From positions 18,235,001-18,295,000 of the forward strand of contig NC_092673.1 of NCBI RefSeq assembly GCF_964355755.1: DNA of 60,000 nt. Reading direction: 5' to 3'. The DNA is from Antedon mediterranea. Lineage: Eukaryota > Echinodermata > Crinoidea > Comatulida > Antedonidae. A program made the translations under genes and the position numbers. The notes beneath the pieces were generated by a model that was given only the letters and a program-made list of their open reading frames with translations, made no database searches and was not told the origin of the DNA. Every line of letters begins with the position of its first letter. Positions within the stretch are counted from its first letter, which is position 1. Positions 1 through 14,200 of this stretch are shown one piece after another.

Positions 1-1794
1 AACTACTTGTGTATTTGATGCACAAATTTTACTTCTAAATTGTAGGTGCGTCTTATACACAGGTCACTTCCTCACGCACACCAAAAAGCCACACAAAGTT
101 AACACTACAGCAGTAGCCTACAACAACTCTTACTGTAGGCCTAGCTAGTTAGTCTTTTTTTTTTATTGCAAACATTTCTTGCCTAGAGGGTCGATCACCA
201 CATAGTATTAAAGAATTTTTAAATTTAACAGTAAATTTTCATCCTACGTATTAATTAATATTTACAGTGTTTGCATGAGGTATCCTACCCAGGCCTTCAC
301 CTACTCTCTACTCCTCAGAACTCGTGCATGCGTAACTAGATCAGATATAATAAAAACACAATTATGGGAGAGTCCTTTAATTATGGTATTTATAAAATTT
401 TAATTACACAATAAATAAATATGTCCCTTTATCACTGTGGTTTGTTTGATTACATCGCTACGTCAACAATATGGCATATTTCTGTAATCATGTAGGAAAT
501 AGTTCGTACATCAAGCGTCATCTAAAGAACTTGTTTTTAAAGAAGCTTCCTCTAGTTTATAATGTATATGGCCAACAGTGCTGGCACATGGTTAGTGTCC
601 TACCGAATCGGTATGCATGCCTTTGAATGGGCAATAATATATATATAGTAAGCTAGCATATTTGTCTATGTATTTCTATTTTTATTGTTATAATTACAGT
701 TTTATTGTATCGTCCTAGTTGACAGGGGCTGGTCAAGCACATCACAAGATGACAATTTTTTTACTTTTGCCTTTCCACTACACCCCTGTTATACTTATTT
801 TTTTGTTATGTAGAAAGATTGAAAATAAAAATAAATAAATAAGATTTTCGTAATAGACATGTTTCAAATTAATAATGATATTGCTGGTTTATTATCAGCC
901 CTCATCATTTAGATTGATTTAATAAAATGGTCATACCTACAAACAAGGTATATATTTAAATAATATGCTTAATTATGATTGTTAATAAATGTAGGCTAAT
1001 AAAAGTAATTTAAGAAATGTGGGGATTTCTCTTTTCGTGGAAAGTTCATTGAAGTAGAAGATGCCTGATACGATGTGATAAAGGCAATCAAACGAAATTA
1101 CATCATCTTGATTCTAATAAATAGATCTGAAAAATTATTGTTTTATTAATAAAATGTCATTTGTTGTATTCGATTGAGACTTTTACCGTTGAGTACAGTT
1201 TTTCCGTTAAGTACTTATTTAACGGAGTATTTTGAGCGTTGAGATTGTTCTTAACGAAAAACCTTGCGTTGTCAACGTTTTCTATTCGAATGAATTTCTG
1301 TTGAGCACAAATTTACAATTCGAATACAAAAAGTACTCAACGAATGTTTATGTTAACAACGAAAGTTCCCATTCGAATACGACAATTGATATCATTGCTT
1401 TGATTGTAAAATCTTTTAATTTCGACCAAGAAATAAGTGTGTCATAAAAAATACTGATATTTCAGTCTCTTTTTGTATTTCATTATATGCTGTACCATTT
1501 TTGCTCTGTAGGCATGAGCTCATGGCCCAAACTGAAACACATATATTGGAAAGAATAAACTAAATTTAAAACAGATTAACAAGTAACACAAATGTTATTT
1601 TTTAACTGCAAAATTAAAAAATCTTTTGGTTTAAATGTTATTACTAATTATACTTGGTGAAGTAATTAATTTGACATCCAAGTCATTGCATTAAGATTCA
1701 AGAACATAATTCTTTATAGAGATAATAAATTATTTAATTCACAAAAACTGTAGAAAGAATAGAGCTAGATTTTTAGCTTTACATTCAAGTAGTG
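1..1794. other. AT-rich flank, no recognised gene
   Basis: No exon with domain similarity or a splice-compatible frame was found. The first recognised exon (from 2035) has a phase-1 acceptor, so at least one coding exon must lie upstream; I cannot identify it here. A short open stretch at 1232-1447 begins at a TTG and is probably chance. Around 1187-1342 there are recurring ATTCGAAT and AACG words and a 10-bp inverted pair. Confidence 0.6.
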
Positions 1795-1955
1795 TAGATG
1801 AAGCTTGGTGGTTAACATGCTTGCCTTCCAATCCCAAGGTACGGGATTCAATCCTGACTCTTCCAATTCCACTCCCTGAGCCTCAAGTTTATCCATCCCG
1901 TAATTGGCGAGTTGCTTGCCGTTAGATGCGTATGAAATAAAAAAGAAAAAAAATT
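1795..1955 (+). mobile_element. tRNA-derived SINE
   Basis: The segment reads like a tRNA gene. It has an A-box-like GGTGGTTAACATGC, an anticodon-arm-like CTTGCCTTCCAATCCCAAGG and a B-box-like GGGATTCAATCC, followed by an unrelated body and an A-rich tail ending about 1955. The anticodon-loop position reads TCC, which suggests a tRNA-Gly ancestor (inference). It is not a functional tRNA, because no acceptor-stem pairing closes it. It lies just upstream of the first recognised exon of the ROCO-like gene. Confidence 0.65.
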
Positions 1956-2034
1956 GGTGATTTTGCTTTATTGTTAATATTTTACTTTGTTCACTCTCAC
2001 AAATGTGTTTCTTTAAATATTAATTTGTTATCAG

Positions 2035-2203
2035 TCGAAAAGGATATTCCATCTGCTATTGTTGTTCATGGTACAGACGTTAAGGAAGCTTACACTAAGG
2101 CCTTGAAAGAGGGATATGTTAAAGTCAACCTTGGAATGCTTAAAGTGATTGGACAGGAAGGAGTAGGTAAAACATGCCTCATAAATGCCTGTCTTGGAAA
2201 GAA
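2035..2203 (+). CDS. ROCO gene exon 1 (in window): Roc domain P-loop
   Basis: Acceptor TTATCAG and donor GTAAGT; enters in phase 1 and leaves in phase 2. The exon encodes about 56 residues ending in a P-loop, GQEGVGKTCLINACLGKK, the G1 motif of Ras-like GTPases, where Lys and Thr hold phosphates and magnesium. The preceding residues form the first beta strand (LGMLKVIG). The phase-1 start means coding continues upstream. LRR or ankyrin repeats are usual N-terminal partners of Roc domains, but none was seen. Confidence 0.85.
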
Positions 2204-5200
2204 GTAAGTACTAGTTAAGGACAGTGAAATGAACTATGAAATATGCGTGTTAACTATTAAAAAATTATGATTCATAATGTTTACAGCACTTAAAATTGAC
2301 CCAAGTTCAGTGTTGGTTTCAAATGATTTTCACTTCAGATTTAGCCCAAGCATAATGTTTACAGCACTAAGTGACTCAAGTTCATTATTGGTTTCAAATG
2401 ATTTTCACTTCAGATTTAGCCCAAGCATAATCTTTACATCATTTAAAAGTAACCCAAGTTCACTATTGGTTTCAAAATAATGTTCACCTCAGATTTAGCC
2501 CACAGCACTTAAAAGTGACCAAAGTTCACTATTGGTTTCAAATGATTTTCACTTCAGATTTAACCCAAGCATAATGTTTACAGCACTTAAAAGCAACCAA
2601 AGTTCACTATTGGTTTCAAATGATTTTCACTTCAGATTTAACCCAAGCATAATGTTTACAGCACTTAAAAGTTCCACATATTGATTTCAAATTATTATAC
2701 TTCAGATTTGAGAAGGAGCATAAAGTTACAGATGGCATAGCAGTGATAAGAACTGTAACCACAACATGGACAGAAGATTATGACGATAGTGGTAAACATA
2801 AATTAATTTAGCTTTAGTATTTTTGTTATCCTTCTTGCAGTGAATTATGATATTATAAACTATCAACAGATAAATTGGAGATCAATACCTCTACTGACAT
2901 ACAGTAGTATATTGTTGGATACTGTATGTTGATATGAACAGTCAAGTAACTTGACTGATTTCTGCATGATTTTTTTTCCATAATAAATATTAACATTAGG
3001 AACTCCCAGATCGGTAAAATTATTCCATTGACTACCTAAATTTAAGTTTCAATATTAACCACCAATTGATGTTTAGTTCCATTCCAAAATTGTTTATATC
3101 TACTAAGCTATCTTCTTTGTTTTCTACTCTTACTCCACCCTCTATTAACCAACCTGAGCCACCTTTGTTTTTATTTCTTTTATTCCAGTATATATATTTC
3201 ATGCAATTTAATCATCAAATATCAAGTTTTTCACTTAAATCAAACCTAGGGCATACAGAAATGGAAAACTTTTTTTTTTTTTTTTTCAGGTAATCCCTCA
3301 AAACAGTATACAAAAGTTGTCGCTGACAAACTGAGAGCAAAGAAAACTGAAAACGTATGTCAACAACATTTTATTAAAAACATTAAAATAATACAAAGGG
3401 AATTTCTACCACTATTACTAGCCAAAACTGAAGGCTTTGTTTTGTTAATGATCAATGGGACTTTAAGTGGATAGTTTTCAATTCTTTTACAATCAAATCA
3501 AAACTAATGTGTTTTGGAAAGTAAATGTATTTTCTATTATATTAAGGTAAATTAGAAGAACATTAATATCTTCTGTGACTATTTATAAGGTTTGTGTTCA
3601 TTATATGTGTTAGGTTGTTCAGAAACCCCATACAAATGATGTTGTGGTCTACGATGATGATGTTAATCACAACAATAATGATATTAATAGTGATGACAAC
3701 TACAACAATGATATCCAAAACAGTGATATCAATTACAACAATGGTGATAATGAAGACAACCACAACAATGATGACAACCACAACAATGACGACAACCACA
3801 ACAATGATGACAACCACAACCACAACAATGACGACAACCACAACAATGATGACAACCACAACCACAACAATGATGACAACCACAACAATGTTGACAACCA
3901 CAACAATGTTGACAACCACAACAATGATGATGACAACAACCACAATAATGATGATGACAACAACCACAACAATGATGACAACCACAACAATGATGACAAC
4001 CACAACCACAACAATGACGACAACCACAACAATGACAACAACCACAATAATGATGATGACAACAACCACAACAATGATGACAACCACAACAATGATGATG
4101 ACAACAACCACAACAATGATGACAACCACAACAATGATGACAACCACAACAATGATGATGACAACAACCACAACAATGATGATGACAACAACCACAACAA
4201 TGATGATGACAACCACAACAATGATGACAACCACAACAATGATGATGACAACCACAACAATGATGACAACCACAATGATGAAAATGATGACAACCACAAC
4301 AATGATAATAATCATGAAAAACAGAGCAGTGGTAATGATTATTTTTTTGTAACTTTTTTAAACAATAGTTGTAAAAATGATGTAATATCGATGATAAACC
4401 TCTTTAATGACTGTAATATAACATGTGCAATCCTGGGAGTTAATTGGAAGGTAATACTGTATCAGCTGTATTAGAAATGTTATTGTTCTTTACAAGAAGT
4501 AATAATTATTAGTTACAAATTAATTTGTATTTCTAGTAGAAGTATTTTATAACCTGACTAAAGGACTAAAGAATTTAATTGTATTTATATGATTAAATTC
4601 AAGTAAAATAATCACAACTGCTATACAATTTATAAAGAATGAGTACAACAGAGATAATGATAATTGTACGCACGCGCTCCAGAGATCAAATTGATACGCC
4701 CTTAACTTCAAATATATGGATTATATATATGGATTTACAAAGCGGGATCTCAGGAGACATACTTTTACACATATAAACATCACAGGCACATAATAAATTC
4801 TAAACAGCCCTGTGATATACTGAAATTTAATTAATTAATTTGAAACAATAAAGATGAGGAAATCTATGCATGATAAGGAGTGCATGTGGAGTATTTACAA
4901 CAAAAATCTGTTTTAGCTACAGGTACTGGCATTCCTGTTGATACAGATCAGCAGTTAGATAAAGATGTAATTCAGGATATTGAGGAAAATAAGGAGGAAA
5001 CCTTGAAAGACACGTTTAACATCTGGGATCATGGCGGACAATTGATATATCATGGTCTACATCGTGTAAGTTATGATATATGTATTTTTCTGTTTATTAT
5101 ACTTGGTATTCATAAACATAATAGTAACATTATTATTGATATGCAGCCATTGCTCAAATATCTGCACAAAGGCTCTGTAAGAAGTATTCAATTAGTTCAA

Positions 5201-8200
5201 TACAAAAACTACAGTATGTTGGCAGTTTGACTGAGAAATGTAGTAACCTATGGAAATACAAATATACAGTTCATTTTAGTGAAAAAATCTTGCTAGTATT
5301 TACTTACTTGTCTTCTCATCTGCCACTTGGAAGGTACATGACAGTTGTCTTCCTCCACACTTCTATTTAGTGCTGCTTCTTCTAGTTCAGATTATGTATT
5401 TATATTTTTTACTCTATCTAGAATATCTATCCTTTTCCTTTCTCTTCTTTTACCACCATATCTTTTCTCTCACAATTTTTAGTAGTCCTTTAATTCTATG
5501 TCATATTTCTTTGCTATCCTTTTTATTTGCCTTTCCTCTATCTCAATCAATATGTCATCATTCTCTTCTGTGCTGAGTATGTTGTGTTTTTAACATTTTT
5601 CTCAAGCACCACATCTCAAAAGCATTAATCGTGCATACTTCTTTATCTGTCGTCCTGTTTCACATCAATATATACTGCAGGTGACACACATGACTTTAGT
5701 TTTCCTATATTTGATCTTTATTTAATAATTGTTTTATGCATCATTTATTCTATCCATTAGTATTATTATTCTTTGACAATTCACTTTTAAAAGCTAGCCA
5801 AAAATTGCTGTTTACAGTAATCTTTTTATGAAAAATGATTTTGTTTTTAATCTGTACTAATTATAGTTTTTTAGGTGACTTATTGTATAGCTTTAGGAAA
5901 ATTTATGCAAAAATATTGTTTATGAATTTGTACCAGAGAAGAAGTGTTGCCTAGAAAGAGTAAAAAATTGTATTTATCAGTTTAATCAGTAAAATACTTG
6001 CTTTTTGCAGATGTTCATGACATTACAAGCACTTTATATTGTAGTGTTCGATCTCAGTGTAGACCTTGAGAAGCGTGCTATTGTCATTGATCCTAATGGA
6101 GTAAGTATTTCTAGGCCATGTAAAGTAATATATAGTATTGTAGTTATTGTGGTGGAAAAGTCTTCTTGAAAAAAGACATATTCTATACATTGCAAAGACT
6201 TCTGTTCAAATATTTTGTTACCAAGCTAATCATGGATAAAATCATTAAATTGTGTGATTTTATTTTTTCAGGTTAAACGTGAACATCATTGGTCCAACCT
6301 CCAGTTCATATTATCTTACATCCTGTCAGTTTATTCTCATAGTCGTATTTTGGGAAAAAACAAAGCAAAGGGAGTTCACAAACCAACTATCCTTATTGTG
6401 GGTACACATAAGAGCAAGCTTGGTAAGACTGAAAAAGAACAAATTGATGAGGTAATCTACTACTTCTATGTTTACGTTTACTGAAATTATTAACTAGCAA
6501 GAATACATTGCAGGTTTATAGGCAAATTAATGTAAAGAAACTGACAACTGGAATAGTGTATCAATTAATTTATATATATTATTATTTATTATAATTCATA
6601 AAGAAGTTTTTGAATATTAATTAGAATAAATTACAGTAAATTGACCCATGTCCTACATTTTTTATTATTAGTCAAAAAAGGTATTTAAAAAGCTTCGACA
6701 TGCACTTAGAGAGAAAGTGTATGAAGAACATGTCTACCACAAATATTTTGCCATTGAAAACAGTGAAGAAACAACAGATGAGAGCTTTAGTGAACTCAAA
6801 AAGGTTATTGATGAGTTTATGTCAGATTTAGAAAAGGATGTTCCTTTGAAGTGGATGCGTTTTCGATGTGACATACATAAACTAAGGACAGAAAAACACT
6901 TTTCTTTGTGTCCTGTTGAAGAGGTAAATTTATGTTAGTGTTTTGTTTTCAGAATAGAAATGTGTTGAAAATAATAAATCTAAAAAAGCATAAACAAGAG
7001 AATCTTCCCACAAAAACAATATTGATTGGTAATATGGTCCTAATCATGTCTGAAAGAATCATGAGCCAGACCACTTGTAATATTACCTGGAATATTCACT
7101 GCAATGTTACCTCAGTGATGGCGCCAGGGAGGGTTAGTTGGCTACGGGGGCTCTAGCCTCTCGTCGGGGAGCCTAGAATATGCCCCAGCAACCACTACAG
7201 CAAAATTATGTTCACGATCTATTGTTTGTCTGTTCACCAATTTTTTAATTTACAATTAACCCTTGGGGTACCTAAAATACACATTTCACTGTATGCCTAC
7301 ATTTTTAAACAAAAAAAACCATTTTATTTTCGTTTAGCCAACATCTTTATTTAAGTTATTACATACTTACTTACATATTTCATTAACTTCTCATCGTACA
7401 ATATGGTACGCACGCATATACATCTTGGAAATAAACTGATTTCACCTACGGAAAATGGTCTATGCTTGCGGATGCATTCCCCTCCAAATAAAAGCCAAAA
7501 GGGCCACCTTTTTAGGCCTCTAGGCCTGATATTTTTTTAATATAAGTGTCATTTTTGTAAATTTGCAGCTCTAGTTTTCAAAATTTTCATTTCGTTTCAT
7601 ATTTCGAAGTACCATACTAATTGCATCCTTAGGCAAGATGCTTTACTCTCATTGCCTAATCTGGTAGGCGCTGCACTGCTGGCTGCCGTGGGTCCGTGGA
7701 GGGCCTAATCCTAATTTCCTCACTGAGGACAAATATTAATACAAAATACAAATACAAAATACAAATACAGTCAGTGCATTGTATAGGGACCTAAGAGCTC
7801 TATTTTTTTTTAGCTCAGTCCCAACTATGAGGTAGGGCTGGTCCTGGAGAAATATATATATATTTTATATAATCAAAAGATTTTATCCTGTAAAGGACAA
7901 CAATGTTGTTACAAATGCATACCTACCTATGATTTCATATTTGATTTAAATCTGAATAGTAATAACATTTTTCTTTAGCTTAAAATTCTAGCAAGTGAGA
8001 ATGGTATTGCAGATGAATCAATCCTTCTTACCTTCCTGTATGATCTTGGTGAAATTGTTTACATGCCTGACAACAAATTATTGACAGATAAAGCAGTGTT
8101 GGATCCAATGCAGCTAGTGGAAATTGTTACTGCTTTTGTAACAGTCATTACACCTGAAATTCCAGTAAGTAGGTTCATAAAAAATTTAATTCAGTGTTCC

Positions 8201-11200
8201 TTGGGGAATAGAGGTATATGTGAATTCCTATAGGCACTGTAGTATCAAAAGCAATAGCTGACAGTTACATAGAGTGGTATATTGCATATTAGATTTGAAA
8301 TATTAGATGTGTATGGGCTAAACTATGTCATTTCATCTCTAAGTATTTATCCATATTATGTTTTTTTTTAAAACATAATTCCTGCATCCCCTTCAGATTC
8401 TAACACAAAATTATAAGTATGGCTAGTTAGTGGTGTTTTTTTTTAGCTTCCCATGTTTAGGAAAGCTTTTGATAATCTTGACAAAGGCATACTGGAGGAA
8501 GACTTGTTGCTTGAATTATGGAAAGAGCGTAAAGTTGACGATGGAAAGAATTTCAAGTTCCTTGTAGCACTGATGATTCAATTGGGTTTCATTTGCAAGA
8601 GGGAGACAACCAGCAGCCAAGATAGGGCAAGTACATCTACAGTAGGTTTTGTTACCTTATCTTTTCTAACATGTTTTGCATGCAATAGTATGTATAAATA
8701 ATGATTTTTGGTATGATAAATATATACATTCATTTCATTATTGAAATTTTACATAACATTTTAAAACATTTTTAGGCTTCATAAATATTTTGATTAAACT
8801 TTCTGCTGAAGATCTTTAAACATGTACAGGAAATGATCTTTAGTTTTCATTAAAATAATTGTAAATGACATTTTACAAATCAACAATTTCAGGAATCTGT
8901 TGGAAAGCGATCATTTTTTGTGCCACTACGCCTTGCCTTTAAGACATCAAGTGAAGTGAAAGCAGTGCCTGATAAATTTCCAGCTATCAGTATATATTAC
9001 GACTTTAAGGGATATCTGCCAGATGTATTGTTTCCATACATGATTATTGATTTCCTCAACAAATTTCAAAAGGAAGGCGTTGACCCAATACTGTCATATA
9101 ATCATGCTGCACTTTACTTCAACCAAGATCATCATGTGACCTTATCTCTTGTCAAATTTGTGACTACGGAGGATGAAAGAAATTTCTTGTTAAAGGTAGG
9201 GCTACTGTATCATATATTTTCTTGTGATTATGTCATAATTTAATCTAAGCATAAACTCAAATTCAGATATCAAAACATACATTTTCTTCTTTTTTTTCAG
9301 GTGACTATTAAAAGAACAAATGCTCTTAATGAAACAAGTAATGAGGAACCCTCTTCTGAAGCATGTAAAGAGGTATTGTTTCATCAGTTTGGACAACTAT
9401 ATAATTTTGTTATAGATATTGTTGTTGATATTTGGTTAATAAGTTAATAAAGTTAATAACTTTAATATTTAAAATCATTTTTGTGGAGTGCTTTTAGAGG
9501 TTTCGTTTTAATTTGTCATTGTATTTTGGTGTTTTAGATAATAAAAAACAGTCTATAGCTAAAATGAAAATCTACCACTTATAGAATTAAACTTGATGTG
9601 TAATTTCAGTTATTAATAATTATAATATTAAATAAATTACAATATTCAATAATAACAATTGATTTATGGAAACTTCTATATTAAAAAAAATTACAATGAT
9701 ATAATCTTAATATAATATCAATTTAAAGTGTGAGCAACTTAAGGTACAGTTGTTAAAACTAGTTGCATTGGCTTTTCATTGCAATAGATGCAGATCAATA
9801 GCACAGCAAAATTGAATGAATATTTTATTTTATCTTTGTTAAAGATTTTGTATGTACAATTTTGATAGTGATAATTCACCTAAGATGTTTATTTTATTTA
9901 TTGTTGTACTTTTCCCTCTTGTAGACCCAACTGTTGTTATATTGAAAGAGTTAATAAACACAACATTTTAAAAATGTGTGTTGCTGATTCAAAGGTTGCT
10001 ACATTGGGTTATATTGGTCAATTGCAGTTCTTAATCAACATTCAATTAATATCTTTAGGTTTTGTTAACAATCCAGAAGTCATTTGAACCTACTAAAGAT
10101 GGTGGTAGAAGAGGGATTCAATATGAGAGATGCATACTTTGTGAATGTAGTAATACATCAGAAAAGAAGCACATTCAAAATCTTGAAGATTTCCAGCATG
10201 AGAAGTTGACATGCTCCAAAACTGGCGTTTTTTTTACGATGGATGTTACACGTTACAAGCGGCTATTAGGAGGTAACAATAATAATAGTGACATAAGAAT
10301 AGGAAGAGATTCAGCAGTAGCAATAAATAATAATACAATTAGGGCCTGTCCACACGTACGGCGTAAGCCTGACGTCAGCGGTGGTGCCAGGATCTTTCCG
10401 GGAGCTAAATACTCCGACCCCGAAGCCCCCAGAAGCAACGCATTATAGTGTAATTTGAGGCCGTTTTAATCAGATTTAGGGTAGCCAACTTTTTTCCATT
10501 TTTTATGGTACATAAATAAAATACTGTGTGAAAAACACATTGCACGAGATCCGATGCGATGACTGTGTAAATCCATTCTTTCAAATTTAAAAATGAAGTT
10601 TTTAAAGTTCAATATGCCTATCATAGAAAATATATGCGAACGTAAAACCAACCCACGGGCCAAGAGGTATCGTTATAATCGCAGAGACGTAGGCAGGTTG
10701 CTGTATGAAGGTGCGAAAATTGTAAAGGTGCGAGACTCAACACCTATAGGCTGATCTGTAAGAACATTTTGAAAAATAGACCTGCTAGGTACCTGGAAAT
10801 TTCACTTATATAGGTCCATATTGATAAATGAAACGAAACTATAAGTCTACAGAACCAGACCGCCATGGATGGTTGGGTGGAGCTAAGAAAATTGTCAAAA
10901 ATAGAGCTGCTAGGTCCCTGCAAAACATTGAAATATGAAACGAAATTATAGGTCCAGCCCACCATGGTTGGGGGGGAGCTAAGAACATTTTGAAAAATAG
11001 AGTTGCTAGGTCCCGGAAATTTAACTTATTACACTTCGAAACATAAAACAAAATATATACCGGTACGTCTCCAGAACCAGCCATACCATGGAAATAAAAA
11101 AAAATTGAAAAAATATAGCTCTAGGTTCCCAGACAATGCACTAACTGTATATTGTACATCGGAATATCAAACGAAATGTATCCTTGACAAGCTCTATAAT

Positions 11201-14200
11201 TGGGGACGGTTGAGCTAATTTTGAAAACTAGAGCTGTAAGGTCTTCAAAAATTACACTTATACTTTTAAAAAATTCAGGCCTTAGAGGCCTAAAAAAGTA
11301 ACCCTTTTTACCTTTTATTTGGAGGGGAATGCGTCCGCAAGCGTAGACCATTTTCCGTCGGGGAAATCAGTTTATTTCCCAGATGTGAATCTGGAATTCC
11401 AATGTACGATGAGCAGTTCATGACATACAGGACATTGGAAATGTAATAACTTAGCTATAAGATGTTGGCTAAACGAAAATAGCATGTTTTTTGTTTAGTA
11501 ATGTAGGCGAGCCTACAGTGAAACGTCTATTTCAGGTACCCCACGGTACAGAGGGTTAATCGTAAATTAAAAAATTAAACATACAAACAATAAAATAGAT
11601 CGCGAACATAATTCGTACCCTTTTACTGTATAGCGTACGTCGATACATAAGTACACGTCGGTAAACTTCGCCTGTAAAGTAACTACAGTACACATTCTGG
11701 TCCCTGGATGGAACATGATATCACACGTAAACCGCAATGGTCCGGGCCCAATGTTAAACGATTCGTACAAAGGGACACCGCCAGACAAGTGCGTACCTAT
11801 TGTTTATTAGATTGCTGGCAATAATGCATGCATAATAAAGTGTAATAGCCCTCCGACGTACTTAACAAAAATGGAACGTCGCTGTTTTCTAGGCACTGAA
11901 GCTACGAAGTGAACGAGAACGATTTTTACTGTATGTTATATTCCCCGACGAAAACTACTCGCGTTCCACGACGGGGGAGGGCTAGGCTCCCCGACGAGGG
12001 GGGCTACAGCCCCGTAACCCCCCCGCTGGCGCCACCACTGCCTGACGTACGCCTTGCGTAGCCTAGGCAGTGGCGTTATTAAAGACAGCTGCATACCCCA
12101 CCTTAACTAGCCCCATGGAGCTAACTCCAGTGATGCTTGAATAATTTTGACCTTATTTAAGGATATTTCATGTTTTTACTGTATCTATTGTAAATGTTAT
12201 TGCTGCATACCCCACCTTAACTAGCACCATGGAGCTAACTCCAGTGATTTCAAGATATTTACCAAATACTTCATGTTTTTACTGTATCTATTGTAAATGT
12301 TATTGCTGCATACCCCACCTTAACTAGCACCATGGAGCTAACTCCAGTGATTTCAAGATATTTACCAATTACTTCATGTTTTTACTGTATCTATTGTAAA
12401 TGTTATTGCTGCATACCCCACCTTAACTAGCCCCATGGAGCTAACTCCAGTGATTTCAAGATATTTACCAATTACTTCATGTTTTTACTGTATCTATTGT
12501 AAATGTTATTGCTGCATACCCCACCTTAACTAGCCCCATGGAGCTAACTCCAGTGATTTCAAGATATTTACCAATTACTTCATGTTTTTACTGTATCTAT
12601 GGTAAATGTTATTGCTGCATACCCCACCTTAACTAGCACCATGGAGCTAACTCCAGTGATTTCAAGATATTTACCAATTACTTCATGTTTTTACTGTATC
12701 TATTGTAAATGTTATTGCTGCATACCCCACCTTAACTAGCCCCATGGAGCTAACTCCAGTGATTTCAAGATATTTACCAATTACTTCATGTTTTTACTGT
12801 ATCTATTGTAAATGTTATTGCTGCATACCCCACCTTAACTAGCCCCATGGAGCTAACTCCAGTGATTTCAAGATATTTACCAATTACTTCATGTTTTTAC
12901 TGTATCTATGGTAAATGTTATTGCTGCATACCCCACCTTAACTAGCACCATGGAGCTAACTCCAGTGATTTCAAGATATTTACCAATTACTTCATGTTTT
13001 TACTGTATCTATTGTAAATGTTATTGCTGCATACCCCACCTTAACTAGCCCCATGGAGCTAACTCCAGTGATTTCAAGATATTTACCAATTACTTCATGT
13101 TTTTACTGTATCTATTGTAAATGTTATTGCTGCATACCCCACCTTAACTAGCACCATGGAGCTAACTCCAGTGATTTCAAGATATTTACCAATTACTTCA
13201 TGTTTTTACTGTATCTTTTGTAAATGTCATTGCTGCATACCCCACCTTAACTAGCACCATGGAGCTAACTCCAGTGATTTCAAGATATTTACCAATTACT
13301 TCATGTTTTTACTGTATCTTTTGTAAATGTCATTGCTGCATACCCCACCTTAACTAGCACCATGGAGCTAACTCCAGTGATTTCAAGATATTTACCAATT
13401 ACTTCATGTATTTACTGTATCTTTTGTAAATGTCATTGCTGCATACCCCACCTTAACTAGCACCATGGAGCTAACTCCAGTGATTTCAAGATATTTACCA
13501 ATTACTTCATGTATTTACTGTATCTATTGTAAATGTTATTGCTGCATACCCCACCTTAACCAGCCCCATGGAGCTAACTCCAGTGATTTCAAGATATTTA
13601 CCAATTACTTCATGTATTTACTGTATCTATTGTAAATGTTATTGCTGCATACCCCACCTTAACTAGCACCATGGAGCTAACTCCAGTGATTTCAAGATAT
13701 TTACCAATTACTTCATGTTTTTACTGTATCTATTGTAAATGTTATTGCTGCATACCCCACCTTAACTAGCACCATGGAGCTAACTCCAGTGATTTCAAGA
13801 TATTTACCAATTACTTCATGTATTTACTGTATCTATTGTAAATGTTATTGCTGCATACCCCACCTTAACTAGCACCATGGAGGTAACTCCAGTGATTTCA
13901 AGATATTTACCAATTACTTCATGTATTTACTGTATCTATTGTAAATGTTATTGCTGCATACCCCACCTTAACTAGCACCATGGAGCTAACTCCAGTGATT
14001 TCAAGATATTTACCAATTACTTCATGTATTTACTGTATCTATTGTAAATGTTATTGCTGCATACCCCACCTTAACTAGCACCATGGAGCTAACTCCAGTG
14101 ATTTCAAGATATTTACCAATTACTTCATGTATTTACTGTATCTATTGTAAATGTTATTGCTGCATACCCCACCTTAACTAGCACCATGGAGCTAACTCCA

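Noticed and set aside
1187-1447. Small protein gene or foldback element with ATTCGAAT and CGTTGAGTAC words
   Set aside because: Starts with TTG, no similarity, and the inverted words are too short to define an element.
1795-1870. Functional tRNA-Gly gene
   Set aside because: A- and B-box-like words are present but the acceptor stem does not close and an A-rich tail follows; a SINE fits better.
3563-4352. Long open frames of Val/Ile (minus), Met/Thr (plus) and Leu/Ser (minus) across the Asn/His/Asp repeat
   Set aside because: They are alternative frames of the same short-unit repeat; only the NHND frame joins neighbouring exons in phase.
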